A stretch of DNA of 49,255 nt from Pelagibacteraceae bacterium AG-439-F23 (lineage in GTDB: Bacteria; Pseudomonadota; Alphaproteobacteria; Pelagibacterales; Pelagibacteraceae), in NCBI GenBank assembly GCA_003212415.1, contig QCPT01000009.1, forward strand, positions 1 through 49,255. The letters run 5' to 3'. Shown here one piece after another: positions 17,917 through 26,774 of the stretch; positions within the stretch are counted from its first letter, which is position 1, and each line of letters opens with the position of its first letter. The position numbers and the translations under genes are program-made. The notes beneath the pieces were generated by a model that was not told the DNA's origin, did no database searches, and saw only the letters and a program-made list of their open reading frames with translations.

Positions 17917-18819
17917 ATGTCAGTAAAATTAGGAGTAGCACCAATCGCTTGGAGCAATGACGATATGCCAGAGTTAGGAGGCGATACTACACTTGAACAA
18001 TGTTTGTCCGAAGCAAATCAAGCGGGGTATATCGGTGTAGAATTTGGAGGAAAATTTCCTAAAACTTCAGAAGAATTAATGCCAAAATTAAACGAATTTA
18101 ATTTAAATTTATGTTCTGGTTGGTATGGGGCAAATTTAAGAAAAAATAGCTTTATTGAAGAAAAAGAATCTATCCAGCAACAGTTAAAACTTTTTAAAGA
18201 TTGCAATTCACCTTGCATAGTATTTGCTGAGGTTTCTGGATCAATTCAAGGAGATCAAAATAGAAAATTATCTACAAGACCAAAAATGGATTTAGATGAG
18301 TCAAAAAATTATTATAAAAAAATATCTGAAATGGGAAAATATTTGGAAGACAAAGGTATGCCCTTAGCTTACCACCATCACATGGGAACAGTCATAGAAA
18401 GTCAAGAAGACACAGAAAGGTTGCTTGAAAATACTCATGATAGTGTCAAACTTACACTTGATACCGGACATATGTTATTTGCCCAAGGAGATTCAAAAAA
18501 AATTATTAATGATTTTAACGAAAGATTAATACACGTTCATTGTAAAGATATTAGAAAAAAAGTTTTGGATAATTCTTTAAAAAATGATTTAAGTTTTAGA
18601 GAAGCTTTTTTAGAAGGCGCATTTACTGTTCCGGGGGATGGGTGCATAGACTACAAGCCATTATTTGATATTTTAAAAGAAAAAAAATATTCTGGATGGT
18701 TAGTTGTTGAGGCCGAACAAGATCCTGCTAAGGCAAATCCATTTGAATATGCAAAGATAGGATATAAATATCTTACAGAAACTTTGCAAAAGTCTAATAT
18801 AGAAATTTTTAATAATTAA
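17917..18819 (+). CDS. iolE: Inosose dehydratase-like TIM-barrel protein
   Basis: IolE dehydrates 2-keto-myo-inositol to 3D-trihydroxycyclohexane-1,2-dione, the IolD substrate. The 300-residue TIM-barrel protein starts with KLGVAPIAWSNDDMPELGGD, a hallmark of IolE, followed by GVEFGGKFP near residue 45. Metal-ligand regions YHHHMGTVIES near 152, TLDTGHMLFAQGD near 186 and HVHCKDIRKKV near 208, plus VEAEQDPAKANP near the end, all match the xylose-isomerase-like family. It converges on the pilin-like gene, the two stop codons abutting as TAATTA. Confidence 0.92.
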   Translation: MSVKLGVAPIAWSNDDMPELGGDTTLEQCLSEANQAGYIGVEFGGKFPKTSEELMPKLNEFNLNLCSGWYGANLRKNSFIEEKESIQQQLKLFKDCNSPCIVFAEVSGSIQGDQNRKLSTRPKMDLDESKNYYKKISEMGKYLEDKGMPLAYHHHMGTVIESQEDTERLLENTHDSVKLTLDTGHMLFAQGDSKKIINDFNERLIHVHCKDIRKKVLDNSLKNDLSFREAFLEGAFTVPGDGCIDYKPLFDILKEKKYSGWLVVEAEQDPAKANPFEYAKIGYKYLTETLQKSNIEIFNN

Positions 18820-19323
18820 TTATCTATAAATTGAAGTTAACTCGTTATTTCCTGCTGCCACACATGGTGATTTAAAACATGTGCCAACAATCCATTCTGA
18901 TCCAGGATCGGGCAAAAAATTTGCAGACATAAGGAAAATAACTCCCATTTCTACAGATTGACCCGCTTTTCCTTCAGCTTTAATTCTTGGGTCTGGATCA
19001 GTTTTTACCTTTGAATCATCAGAAAATGGATTTTCTATCTTCATATTATTATTTATATAAGAAACAACTTTTTCAGCTATCCATTCACCATTGCATGGAT
19101 CACCCCATTTAGTCTTTTTGGTTTCATCTGCATTTCCACATTCATTTACTTCATTATTAATAAAGTCGACTACTTTTTTATGGTTTTCTTTAACAAGATT
19201 TGCTTTTGCTTCAACAGCCGGTCTCGTGCTAGCTGTCCAAATCAACATTCCAACTACATATACTAATGAAGCAATTACTAAGAATTCTAAAAGTCCGAAT
19301 TTTTTTATATTTATTTTTATCAT
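18820..19323 (-). CDS. Pilin-like hypothetical membrane-anchored protein
   Basis: I do not recognise a specific function for this 167-residue protein. A short basic N-terminus (MIKINIKKFG) is followed by one hydrophobic segment (about residues 10-31), a helix with charged residues (KANLVKENHKKVVDFINNEV) and a soluble C-terminal domain with four cysteines in two spaced pairs. The architecture resembles a type IV pilin or pseudopilin, with Gly before the hydrophobic helix and a Glu inside it. However, the Glu sits at +3 rather than +5 and the canonical prepilin motif is not exact. The gene overlaps the hydroxyacid dehydrogenase gene by one base, an odd partner for a pilin. Confidence 0.6.
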   Translation of the reverse strand: MIKINIKKFGLLEFLVIASLVYVVGMLIWTASTRPAVEAKANLVKENHKKVVDFINNEVNECGNADETKKTKWGDPCNGEWIAEKVVSYINNNMKIENPFSDDSKVKTDPDPRIKAEGKAGQSVEMGVIFLMSANFLPDPGSEWIVGTCFKSPCVAAGNNELTSIYR

Positions 19324-20288
19324 TATAATTTTACTGTTTTTGATTTGTCCAATTTTTCATCAAAAAAATCAATAATATTTTGAATAGTTTCCATACCCAT
19401 TCTTTTCATACATTCTTCTGTAAAAGCGGCGGTATGAGGACTTAAAAAAACTTTTTCGTTATTAAGAAGAGGATTGTTAATTTCTGGAGGTTCTTTTTCA
19501 AAAACATCAAGACCTGCGCCAAAAATTAAGTCTTCATTTAATGCTTTATCTAAGTCAATTTCATTTATCATTCCACCTCTTGCAGCATTTATAATAATGC
19601 AATTCTTTTTCATTTTTTTTAATAAATCGTAATTAATTATATTTTTCGTTTTTTCAGTTAAAGGCATATGTAGAGAAATAGCATCCATCATTTTTATTGA
19701 TTCATCTAAGTTTTCTATCTTTTTACCTCCTAAATTTTCAACTTCATTTGAATTTACAAAAGGATCATAGACAAAAACATTCATTTCAAAACCCAAAAAT
19801 CTTTTAATTAATGCTTTTCCGATTCTGCCAAATCCTAAAATTAAAACATTTTTTTTCCATAATTCTATTGTTTTGGGAAGCTTGTTTCTTTCATTAAACT
19901 TACCTTTTTTTACTGCATTATCGTACATATTTTTTCTTTTAGAAATATTTAACAACATAAACATTACATGTTCAGCTACCGCAACTGCATTTGCTGTTGC
20001 TGTTATGGCTATAGTAATATTATTTTTTTTAGATGAGTTTAGGCCAATATTGTCATAACCAACACCATGTCTAGAAATAATTTTTAATTTTTTTCCTAGA
20101 TTTATAATTTCGTCTGGTAATTTTGCAGTTCTTATCGATAAGCCATCACATTCAGTAATTTTTTTTTTTATAACTTCAGGATTAACATCTTCAATAATTT
20201 CAAATTCATAGTTTGGATTTTCTTTTAGTAATTTAATACCGGCATCATGAATATTTTGAATTACTAATATTTTTTTTTTATCAGACAC
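19323..20288 (-). CDS. D-2-hydroxyacid dehydrogenase (NAD-dependent)
   Basis: This 321-residue D-isomer-specific 2-hydroxyacid dehydrogenase is related to SerA and glyoxylate/hydroxypyruvate reductases. The NAD-binding loop is ILGFGRIGKAL near residues 149-159. The catalytic Arg lies in NAARGGMINE near 234, the Glu in FEKEPPE near 263, and the His in LSPHTAAFTEE near 281. There is no C-terminal ACT domain, so a feedback-regulated SerA is unlikely. It lies six bases after the aldolase gene in what looks like one operon with the aldehyde dehydrogenase, suggesting a role in reducing or oxidising a 2-oxo/2-hydroxy acid of the same pathway. Confidence 0.88.
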   Translation of the reverse strand: MSDKKKILVIQNIHDAGIKLLKENPNYEFEIIEDVNPEVIKKKITECDGLSIRTAKLPDEIINLGKKLKIISRHGVGYDNIGLNSSKKNNITIAITATANAVAVAEHVMFMLLNISKRKNMYDNAVKKGKFNERNKLPKTIELWKKNVLILGFGRIGKALIKRFLGFEMNVFVYDPFVNSNEVENLGGKKIENLDESIKMMDAISLHMPLTEKTKNIINYDLLKKMKKNCIIINAARGGMINEIDLDKALNEDLIFGAGLDVFEKEPPEINNPLLNNEKVFLSPHTAAFTEECMKRMGMETIQNIIDFFDEKLDKSKTVKL

Positions 20289-20294
20289 TGAAAA

Positions 20295-21086
20295 TTAGTA
20301 TGCTTTAGATTCTTCTTTAGACTTAATATTTTTTAATTTTGATACAGAAGATTTGGCTCCAGCACTCATATATCTTTGGTCAGAACCTATAGTCACAAGT
20401 TGAAAACCCAAATCTATCATTTTTTGTGCATATTCTGGAGTTGCATTGTGAATTCCTGCAACTAAATTATTTTTTTTAGCATGTTTTAATATATTTGTTA
20501 TCTGTTCGTAAGTTGGACTTCCTTCTGGATTATCAAAAGCTGGTTTTTGACCAATAGCTAGACTTAAATCTGCTGGCCCTATGTAAATTCCATCTAATCC
20601 TGGTGTGCTCATTATTTCATCTAGTTTCTGCAAAGCTTCACTAGTCTCAATCATAGCCAGTTTTAAAATTTCATCATTTGCATGATTTGCATAATCACTT
20701 CCACCATAAATTAAACCTCTTATAGGACCAAAACTTCTGTATCCTTTGGGAGGATATTGACAAGCTTGAACAAACTTTTCAGCCTGTTCTCTATTACTTA
20801 CCATTGGACAAATTACTCCATATGCTCCAGCATCAAGTATTTTCATTATTTGCCCAGGTTCATTCCAATTTACTCTTGCCATTGGAATAGTGTCTGTTGA
20901 AGATATTGCTTGAAGCATTTGTAAAGCATTAGGATAATCTATTACTCCATGTTGCATATCTATGGTTAAAGAATCCCAACCTTGATGTGCCATTACTTCT
21001 GCAGAAAATGAACTTGGGATTTGAAGCCAACCGTTAATTACAGATTTATTTTGTTTAAAAATCTCTTTTAATTTGTTTTTTCTCAT
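20295..21086 (-). CDS. HpcH/HpaI-family 2-keto-3-deoxy acid aldolase
   Basis: This 263-residue class II aldolase of the HpcH/HpaI family cleaves 2-keto-3-deoxy acids to pyruvate plus an aldehyde. Visible signatures are INGWLQIPSSFSAEVMAHQG, TIDMQHGVIDY near residue 38 with the catalytic base His, MARVNWNEPGQIMKILDAGA near 72, and a metal-binding region with LAMIETSEAL and GIYIGPADLSLAIG. Neighbouring L-rhamnonate dehydratase and aldehyde dehydrogenase genes make 2-keto-3-deoxy-L-rhamnonate (giving pyruvate and L-lactaldehyde) a likely substrate, as in RhmA/YfaU. Heptanedioate aldolase is the main alternative. It sits six bases from each flanking gene. Confidence 0.88.
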   Translation of the reverse strand: MRKNKLKEIFKQNKSVINGWLQIPSSFSAEVMAHQGWDSLTIDMQHGVIDYPNALQMLQAISSTDTIPMARVNWNEPGQIMKILDAGAYGVICPMVSNREQAEKFVQACQYPPKGYRSFGPIRGLIYGGSDYANHANDEILKLAMIETSEALQKLDEIMSTPGLDGIYIGPADLSLAIGQKPAFDNPEGSPTYEQITNILKHAKKNNLVAGIHNATPEYAQKMIDLGFQLVTIGSDQRYMSAGAKSSVSKLKNIKSKEESKAY

Positions 21087-21092
21087 CTAGTT

Positions 21093-22535
21093 TTAGCCTT
21101 TAATTCCTAGGTGAGTATATTTAACATTTAAATAATCTTTAATTGCATTTGATCCACCTTCACGTCCATATCCAGTTTGTTTAATTCCTCCAAATGGAGC
21201 TTCGGCTATGGCAACCACAGGAGTATTTACTGCAACAACACCAGTTTCCATTAATTCTGATGCTCTATGCGCTTGTTCCATGGAGTTAGTGCAAATATAA
21301 CTACACAATCCCAAATCATTATTGTTTGATCTTTCTATTATTTCGTCAAAACTTTTAAAAGACAACATAGGAACCAGAGGTCCAAAAGGCTCTTCTTTCA
21401 TTATTGTAAAATTATCTTCTACACCATCGAAAACAGTAGGTTCATAATAAAAACCTTTATTAAATTCTGGAGGTCTTTTTCCTCCCATTAAAACTTTAGC
21501 ACCTTCTTTTTTAGTTGTTTCAACTAGCTTTTCTACTTCTTCAAGCCTTTTTTTTGTAGTTAAAGGACCAAGTTGAACATCTTTATCCATACCATTGCCA
21601 ATTTTTAATTTCTTTGCTTTGCTTATAAATGTATTGATAAATTCTTCTTTCTTTTTTTCTTGAATATAAAATCTATTTGGAGATATGCAAACTTGACCAT
21701 TGTTTCTAAATTTTGAAATTATTGCCATATCAGCTGCTTTATTAATATCTGCATCATCAAAAACAATAAAAGGTGAATGACCACTAAGTTCCATAGTAAC
21801 TCTTTGAACTTTTTCTGCTGCTTGTTTCAAAATTAATTTACCGACTCTAGTTGAACCAGTTACAGAAATTTTTTTAACTATATCAGATTTTATTAATTGT
21901 TCTGCTATAGCAGGAGGATCTCCTGATAGTAAATTTACTACTCCTGGAGGAACACCTGCTTCTCTACAAATGTCAACCAATTCCATTACACACCCAGGAG
22001 TTATTACATCTGGTTTACAAATTACTGAACATCCAGCTGCTAATGCAGTAGAAATTTTTCTTGAAGCTAATACTAAAGGAAAATTCCAAGGGACTAGTGC
22101 AGCCACAACACCGACAGGTTGATAATATACATGCACCCTAGTATCTGGAAATCTACTTTCAACAGTTTGACCATAAATTCTTTTTGTTTCTTCTGCGTTC
22201 CACTCAAATATATCTGCAGATCCGCCAACTTCTCCAACACCTTCAGCCAAAGGTTTTCCAACTTCAAGTGTTAACCATTTAGCAAGCACATCACTTTTCT
22301 CCCTCATTAGATCTGCAATTTTTCTAATAATATTTGCTCTCTGCCAAGGAGCGGTATTTCTCCAAACCTTCAATCCTTTTTCTGCAGATTTTAAAGCTTT
22401 TTCAACATCAACAGGCGAAGCTTTAGATGCATTACCAATAATTTCTTCCGTAGCAGGATTTATGACTTCGTAAGTCTCTTTTTTTTCAGACTCCCGCCAT
22501 TTACCATCTATGAATTGTCCAAATTTGCTATACAT
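21093..22535 (-). CDS. NAD(P)-dependent aldehyde dehydrogenase
   Basis: This 480-residue ALDH-superfamily enzyme oxidises an aldehyde to the acid. Cofactor-site blocks are VVAALVPWNFPLVLASRKI near residue 148 and SVICKPDVITP near 172. The catalytic Glu is in VTMELSGHSPF near 246 and the nucleophile Cys in NNGQVCISPNR near 280. A late block KEEPFGPLVPML is also typical. It most resembles the succinate-semialdehyde/lactaldehyde/glycolaldehyde dehydrogenase branch, not the methylmalonate-semialdehyde (IolA) branch. It is the first gene of the operon with the HpaI-type aldolase, so the aldehyde released by the aldolase, such as L-lactaldehyde, is the logical substrate. Confidence 0.93.
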   Translation of the reverse strand: MYSKFGQFIDGKWRESEKKETYEVINPATEEIIGNASKASPVDVEKALKSAEKGLKVWRNTAPWQRANIIRKIADLMREKSDVLAKWLTLEVGKPLAEGVGEVGGSADIFEWNAEETKRIYGQTVESRFPDTRVHVYYQPVGVVAALVPWNFPLVLASRKISTALAAGCSVICKPDVITPGCVMELVDICREAGVPPGVVNLLSGDPPAIAEQLIKSDIVKKISVTGSTRVGKLILKQAAEKVQRVTMELSGHSPFIVFDDADINKAADMAIISKFRNNGQVCISPNRFYIQEKKKEEFINTFISKAKKLKIGNGMDKDVQLGPLTTKKRLEEVEKLVETTKKEGAKVLMGGKRPPEFNKGFYYEPTVFDGVEDNFTIMKEEPFGPLVPMLSFKSFDEIIERSNNNDLGLCSYICTNSMEQAHRASELMETGVVAVNTPVVAIAEAPFGGIKQTGYGREGGSNAIKDYLNVKYTHLGIKG

Positions 22536-22587
22536 AATTTATTGGCTTACTTAATGTGATTTTATAAAATAAAATATATATACAAAA

Positions 22588-24432
22588 ATGAAAAAAATAA
22601 AGCTTACATGTGCTCATGCGATAGTTAAACACTTAATCGCTCAAAAAATTTTAATTGATGGGAAGAAGCAGCCTCTTTTTGCAGGAGCATTTGGAATATT
22701 TGGACATGGTAATGTTGCTTGTTTGGGGCAAGCTCTAGAAGAAAATAAGGACAAATTACCAACTTATAGAGGTCATCATGAACAAAACATGGCTCTTACA
22801 GGAATTGCTTATGCTAGAGCAAAAAGACGTCAACAAATATTTGTGGCAACAAGTTCAGTTGGCCCAGGATCAACTAATATGGTTACAGCCGCAGCTGTTG
22901 CAATGAGCAATAGAATTCCAATATTATTTTTACCTGGTGATACTTATGCAAATAGAATGCCAGATCCTGTTTTGCAACAAGTTGAGCATTTTAATAATCC
23001 AGGAATAACTCAAAATGACGCTTTTAAACCAGTTACAAAATATTTTGATCGACTGACAAGACCAGAACAAATTTTACAAACTCTTCCACAGGCTATACAA
23101 ACAATGCTAGATCCTGCAGATTGTGGACCAGCTTGTATTTCTATGTCACAAGATGTTCAAGGTGAAGTTTTTGAATATCCTGAAGAATTTTTTAAAGAAA
23201 CTATTCACAATATTAGAAGACCAAGGCCAGATGATTTTCAAATTAAACAAGCGGCAGAAAAAATTAAATCATCAATAAATCCAATAATCATTTCTGGAGG
23301 AGGAGTATTTTATTCTGATGCAATGGAAGATGTAGCTAACTTTGCAGAAAAACATAATATTCCAGTAACACAGACAGTTATGGGATATTCAACAATGAAG
23401 AGAGATCATTCACATTTTTTAGGTCCCATAGGAGGACTTGGAGGAAAAGCGGCAAATAATTTAGCTAAGCAAACTGACCTTGCAATTGCAGTTGGAACGA
23501 AATTGGGAGATTTTACTACAGGTTCTTGGGCAAATTTTGAAAATCCTAATTTTTCGTTAGTCTCAATAAATGTTGCAAGATTTGATGCTAGCAAACATAT
23601 GGCGCAATCAGTTATTGGAGATGCTAAAGTTTCTTTAAATGAACTTTCGCGAATACTAGGTGATTGGAAAGCTTCGGAAGAATGGCATAGAAAATCTAGA
23701 GAAGAATTAAATTCATGGAATGAATATGTTGATAAAGAAAGTGGACCAACAAACCAAAAACTCCCAAGTTATGCTCATGCAGTTGGAGCAGTATATAGAA
23801 ATTCAGAACCAAGCGATATTGCAGTAACAGCAGCCGGAGGTTTAGTTGGTGAAGTAGTACAAATATGGAGACCAAGAGAATTAAATACTCATGAAACAGA
23901 ATGGGGATTTAGTTGTATGGGTTATGAAATTTCTGGAGCACTCGGAATAAAAATGGCGAATCCAAAAAAAGAAGTAATCGTTTTTATTGGAGATGGATCA
24001 TACTTATTATATAATTCAGATATCTATTCATCTGTTATTACAAATAACAAACTAATTATTATCGTATGTGATAATGGTGGACATGCAGTTATTAATAGAC
24101 TTCAACTTTTTAAAGGCGGTAAAGAATTTAACTGTTTATTTGAAAGTTCTAAAACATCAAATTTAGTTGGTATTAATTTTGCTCAACACGCTGCAAGCAT
24201 GGGAGCTAAATCTGAAGAAGTTTCATCAATCAATGAATTAGAAGAAGCATTTAAAAGAGCTAAAAAATCTAATGTAACATATGTAATTTCTATTAAAACT
24301 CATTCTTATCAGTGGTTAGAAGGATCATCGTACTGGGAAAGTCCAACTTTAGAAATTCCAACTACAAAAGAAAACGAAGAAGCGCTTAAACTTCACAAAG
24401 AAGGCAAATCTAAACAAAGACAAGGTGTTTAA
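22588..24432 (+). CDS. iolD: 3D-(3,5/4)-trihydroxycyclohexane-1,2-dione acylhydrolase
   Basis: IolD is the thiamine-diphosphate enzyme that opens the cyclohexanedione ring in inositol catabolism. The 614-residue length is normal. The N-terminal block CAHAIVKHLIAQKILIDG, GIFGHGNVACLGQALEE and the ThDP-activating Glu in YRGHHEQNMALTGIAYA near residue 69 are all highly IolD-specific. The C-terminal pyrophosphate-binding motif contains FIGDGSYLLYNSDIYS near 467. It is divergent from the aldehyde dehydrogenase across 52 bases and is followed eight bases later by a Gfo/Idh/MocA oxidoreductase gene. Together with iolE and iolG it indicates inositol or cyclitol use. Confidence 0.96.
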   Translation: MKKIKLTCAHAIVKHLIAQKILIDGKKQPLFAGAFGIFGHGNVACLGQALEENKDKLPTYRGHHEQNMALTGIAYARAKRRQQIFVATSSVGPGSTNMVTAAAVAMSNRIPILFLPGDTYANRMPDPVLQQVEHFNNPGITQNDAFKPVTKYFDRLTRPEQILQTLPQAIQTMLDPADCGPACISMSQDVQGEVFEYPEEFFKETIHNIRRPRPDDFQIKQAAEKIKSSINPIIISGGGVFYSDAMEDVANFAEKHNIPVTQTVMGYSTMKRDHSHFLGPIGGLGGKAANNLAKQTDLAIAVGTKLGDFTTGSWANFENPNFSLVSINVARFDASKHMAQSVIGDAKVSLNELSRILGDWKASEEWHRKSREELNSWNEYVDKESGPTNQKLPSYAHAVGAVYRNSEPSDIAVTAAGGLVGEVVQIWRPRELNTHETEWGFSCMGYEISGALGIKMANPKKEVIVFIGDGSYLLYNSDIYSSVITNNKLIIIVCDNGGHAVINRLQLFKGGKEFNCLFESSKTSNLVGINFAQHAASMGAKSEEVSSINELEEAFKRAKKSNVTYVISIKTHSYQWLEGSSYWESPTLEIPTTKENEEALKLHKEGKSKQRQGV

Positions 24433-24440
24433 TCCTTATA

Positions 24441-25598
24441 ATGAATAAGGTATTTAAAGTAGGATTAATTGGTTGTGGTCATATAGCAGAAACATATTTT
24501 AGAGCTCACAAATATTTTAATAATTTTAAAATAATAAAATGTGCAGATATTTTAGATTCAGCATCCAAAAAATGTGCTTTAAAATATGGAATAGAAAATC
24601 TTACAGTTAATGAAATATTAAAAGATAAAGAAATTGAAATAATTTTAAATTTAACTATACCCAAAGCGCATTACGAAGTAGCCAAAAAGGCTCTTTTGCA
24701 TAATAAACATGTCTATTCCGAAAAACCCATGGCAATAAATTTAAAAGATGGCAAGGAATTATTAAAAATAGCAAAGAAAAGAAAATTATATATTGGCAAT
24801 GCGCCCGATACATTTCTTGGAGGTGGAAATCAAAAATCTAAGGAACTTTTAGAAAAGAATGTAATTGGTAAAATTAAATTAGGAAATGCAATTTTTGCCT
24901 TTCCTGGAGTGCAATCATATCATCCAAGTCCAGAACCATGGTTTGCAAAAAAAGAAGGTGGTCCAGTAATTGATATGGGTCCATATTATTTGACTGCTCT
25001 AGTTAATCTACTTGGTCCCGCCAAAGAAGTTAGTGGAAGTTTAATGAGAGGTGTTAAAAAAAGAGTTATTGGTATCGGTCCTAATAAAGGTAAAAAATTT
25101 AAAGTTCATTGCCCAACAACATATTTATCAACAATAGTCTTTGAAAATAAAACAATAATAAGGTTAACTTTATCTTTTGATGTAATTGCCCATCAAAGAA
25201 ACCATATAGAGTTTTATGGGAAAAATGGTTCAATGATAGTTCCTGATCCCAACATGTTTGGCGGATCTGTTTATATATGTAATAAATTGGGGCAGCCTTG
25301 GAAAGAACATAAAACAGGTAAAATGTCACTTGGAAAAATTAATATAAGAACAAAGAGCTTAAGAGCAAATGAATCTCCTATAAATGCAAATTACAGAGGA
25401 GCAGGATTGGCAGAGATGGCTTACTGTATTGAAAAAAGAAAAAAACACAGATGCAGTGGAGAATTGTCTTTACATGTTTTAGATATTATTCAATCTACTA
25501 TGAGAGCATCTAAAACAGGAAAGAAACAAAAAATAACAACTACTTGCAAAATACCAAAAAGATTTATCGAAAAAGATATTAAAAAAATATTAAATTAA
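24441..25598 (+). CDS. Gfo/Idh/MocA-family oxidoreductase
   Basis: This 385-residue NAD(P)-dependent dehydrogenase has the Rossmann motif VGLIGCGHIAETYFRAH near residues 7-23, the family lysine in YSEKPMAIN near 95, and a C-terminal substrate domain with GGPVIDMGPYYLTALVNLLG near 174. It is probably co-transcribed with iolD (eight-base gap). A role in dehydrogenating a cyclitol isomer or its derivative is likely, such as scyllo- or chiro-inositol, but the substrate is unproven. It is longer than IolG and clearly a distinct subfamily. Its stop abuts the stop of the convergent dehydratase gene. Confidence 0.87.
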   Translation: MNKVFKVGLIGCGHIAETYFRAHKYFNNFKIIKCADILDSASKKCALKYGIENLTVNEILKDKEIEIILNLTIPKAHYEVAKKALLHNKHVYSEKPMAINLKDGKELLKIAKKRKLYIGNAPDTFLGGGNQKSKELLEKNVIGKIKLGNAIFAFPGVQSYHPSPEPWFAKKEGGPVIDMGPYYLTALVNLLGPAKEVSGSLMRGVKKRVIGIGPNKGKKFKVHCPTTYLSTIVFENKTIIRLTLSFDVIAHQRNHIEFYGKNGSMIVPDPNMFGGSVYICNKLGQPWKEHKTGKMSLGKINIRTKSLRANESPINANYRGAGLAEMAYCIEKRKKHRCSGELSLHVLDIIQSTMRASKTGKKQKITTTCKIPKRFIEKDIKKILN

Positions 25599-26774
25599 TT
25601 ATTCTATTATTTTAAAATCAGATTTATATTTTTCATTTAACGATATTCCTAGTCCAGGTGTATTATCATCAAGATTAATGTATCCATTTATTGGATCAGG
25701 CTCTCCTTTAAATAGATAATAAAATAATTCATTTCCTATCTCGACTTGATGAACAGGAAAGAATTCTGAAAAAGGACAATTATTACTTGCCATTGTCAAA
25801 TGATAATTGTGCATTTGGCCAGCATGTGGAACAACAGGAATATTATATTTTTCTGCTAGAGAATTTATTTTATGACCAGCTGTTATTCCGCCAACACGAT
25901 TTGCATCATATTGAATATAACTTAATGCCTTTAATTCTAATAAATGTTTAAAACCAAGAAAGCTAAATTCATGTTCACCACCTGCTATTGGAATATCTCC
26001 TAGAGAATTTAATTCAACATAACCAGGTATGTCATCTGGTATTACTGGTTCCTCAAGCCATTTTGGTTTAAATTTTATCAATTCTGGAATTATCTTTTTT
26101 GAATACTCTAAATTCCAACCCATATATGCTTCAAGCATTAAATCATTATCATAACCGATAACTTCTCTTACAGCATTAACAAGCTCTATATTATTTTTAA
26201 TTCCATCTGACCCATCTTTTGGTCCCCAGCCAAAACGCATTTTAAACATTTTAAAACCTTCTTTTAAATATTTTTCAGCTTCAATTTGAAGATCTTTAAT
26301 CGGCTGACTATATAATTTTGAAGCATAAACAGGAATTTTTTCTTTTGTTCTTCCTCCAAGAAGTTCAAATACAGGTTTTTTTTGAATTTTACCCATTAAA
26401 TCCCAGATACCAAGATCAATGGCAGAAATTCCAACCATTCCAATTCCTTTTCTGCCCCATGCCATTGTACTTCTATACATTTTGTCCCAAAGATATTCGT
26501 AATCGAAAGGATCTTCGCCAATAACTAAATCTTTTAAATAACAATCTATTGCTTTTTTAGTTACTTCAGGAGCTAAAGCTGCATTACCAAGACCTATTGT
26601 TCCATCATCAGCTATAACTTCGCAAACCAACCATTCATGAAATCTAAATGATTTCATTTTATCTCCTTTTTCTCTTAAGAGATCAGTTGGATTTGTACAA
26701 AAATTTTGTGCTGGAGGGACTATCTCACCTGTCCATTTATATATTGTAGTTTTTATATCTTTTATTTTAACCAT
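25599..26774 (-). CDS. rhmD: L-rhamnonate dehydratase-like enolase-superfamily enzyme
   Basis: RhmD dehydrates L-rhamnonate (and related sugar acids) to 2-keto-3-deoxy-L-rhamnonate. The 391-residue mandelate-racemase-type protein matches RhmD closely, especially in the C-terminal stretch with [37 protein letters not shown] and TPGLGISL. Metal-ligand acids lie in [20 protein letters not shown] and IAGGEHEF, and the catalytic His is in VPHAGQ. It overlaps the PdxA-like gene by eight bases and is transcribed after it. Together with the aldolase and aldehyde dehydrogenase genes, it defines a non-phosphorylated deoxysugar-acid pathway. Confidence 0.92.
   Translation of the reverse strand: MVKIKDIKTTIYKWTGEIVPPAQNFCTNPTDLLREKGDKMKSFRFHEWLVCEVIADDGTIGLGNAALAPEVTKKAIDCYLKDLVIGEDPFDYEYLWDKMYRSTMAWGRKGIGMVGISAIDLGIWDLMGKIQKKPVFELLGGRTKEKIPVYASKLYSQPIKDLQIEAEKYLKEGFKMFKMRFGWGPKDGSDGIKNNIELVNAVREVIGYDNDLMLEAYMGWNLEYSKKIIPELIKFKPKWLEEPVIPDDIPGYVELNSLGDIPIAGGEHEFSFLGFKHLLELKALSYIQYDANRVGGITAGHKINSLAEKYNIPVVPHAGQMHNYHLTMASNNCPFSEFFPVHQVEIGNELFYYLFKGEPDPINGYINLDDNTPGLGISLNEKYKSDFKIIE

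Noticed and set aside
21093-22535. Aldehyde dehydrogenase as IolA (methylmalonate-semialdehyde dehydrogenase)
   Set aside because: Active-site context and overall pattern fit the succinate-semialdehyde/lactaldehyde branch, and the operon partner is an HpaI-type aldolase.
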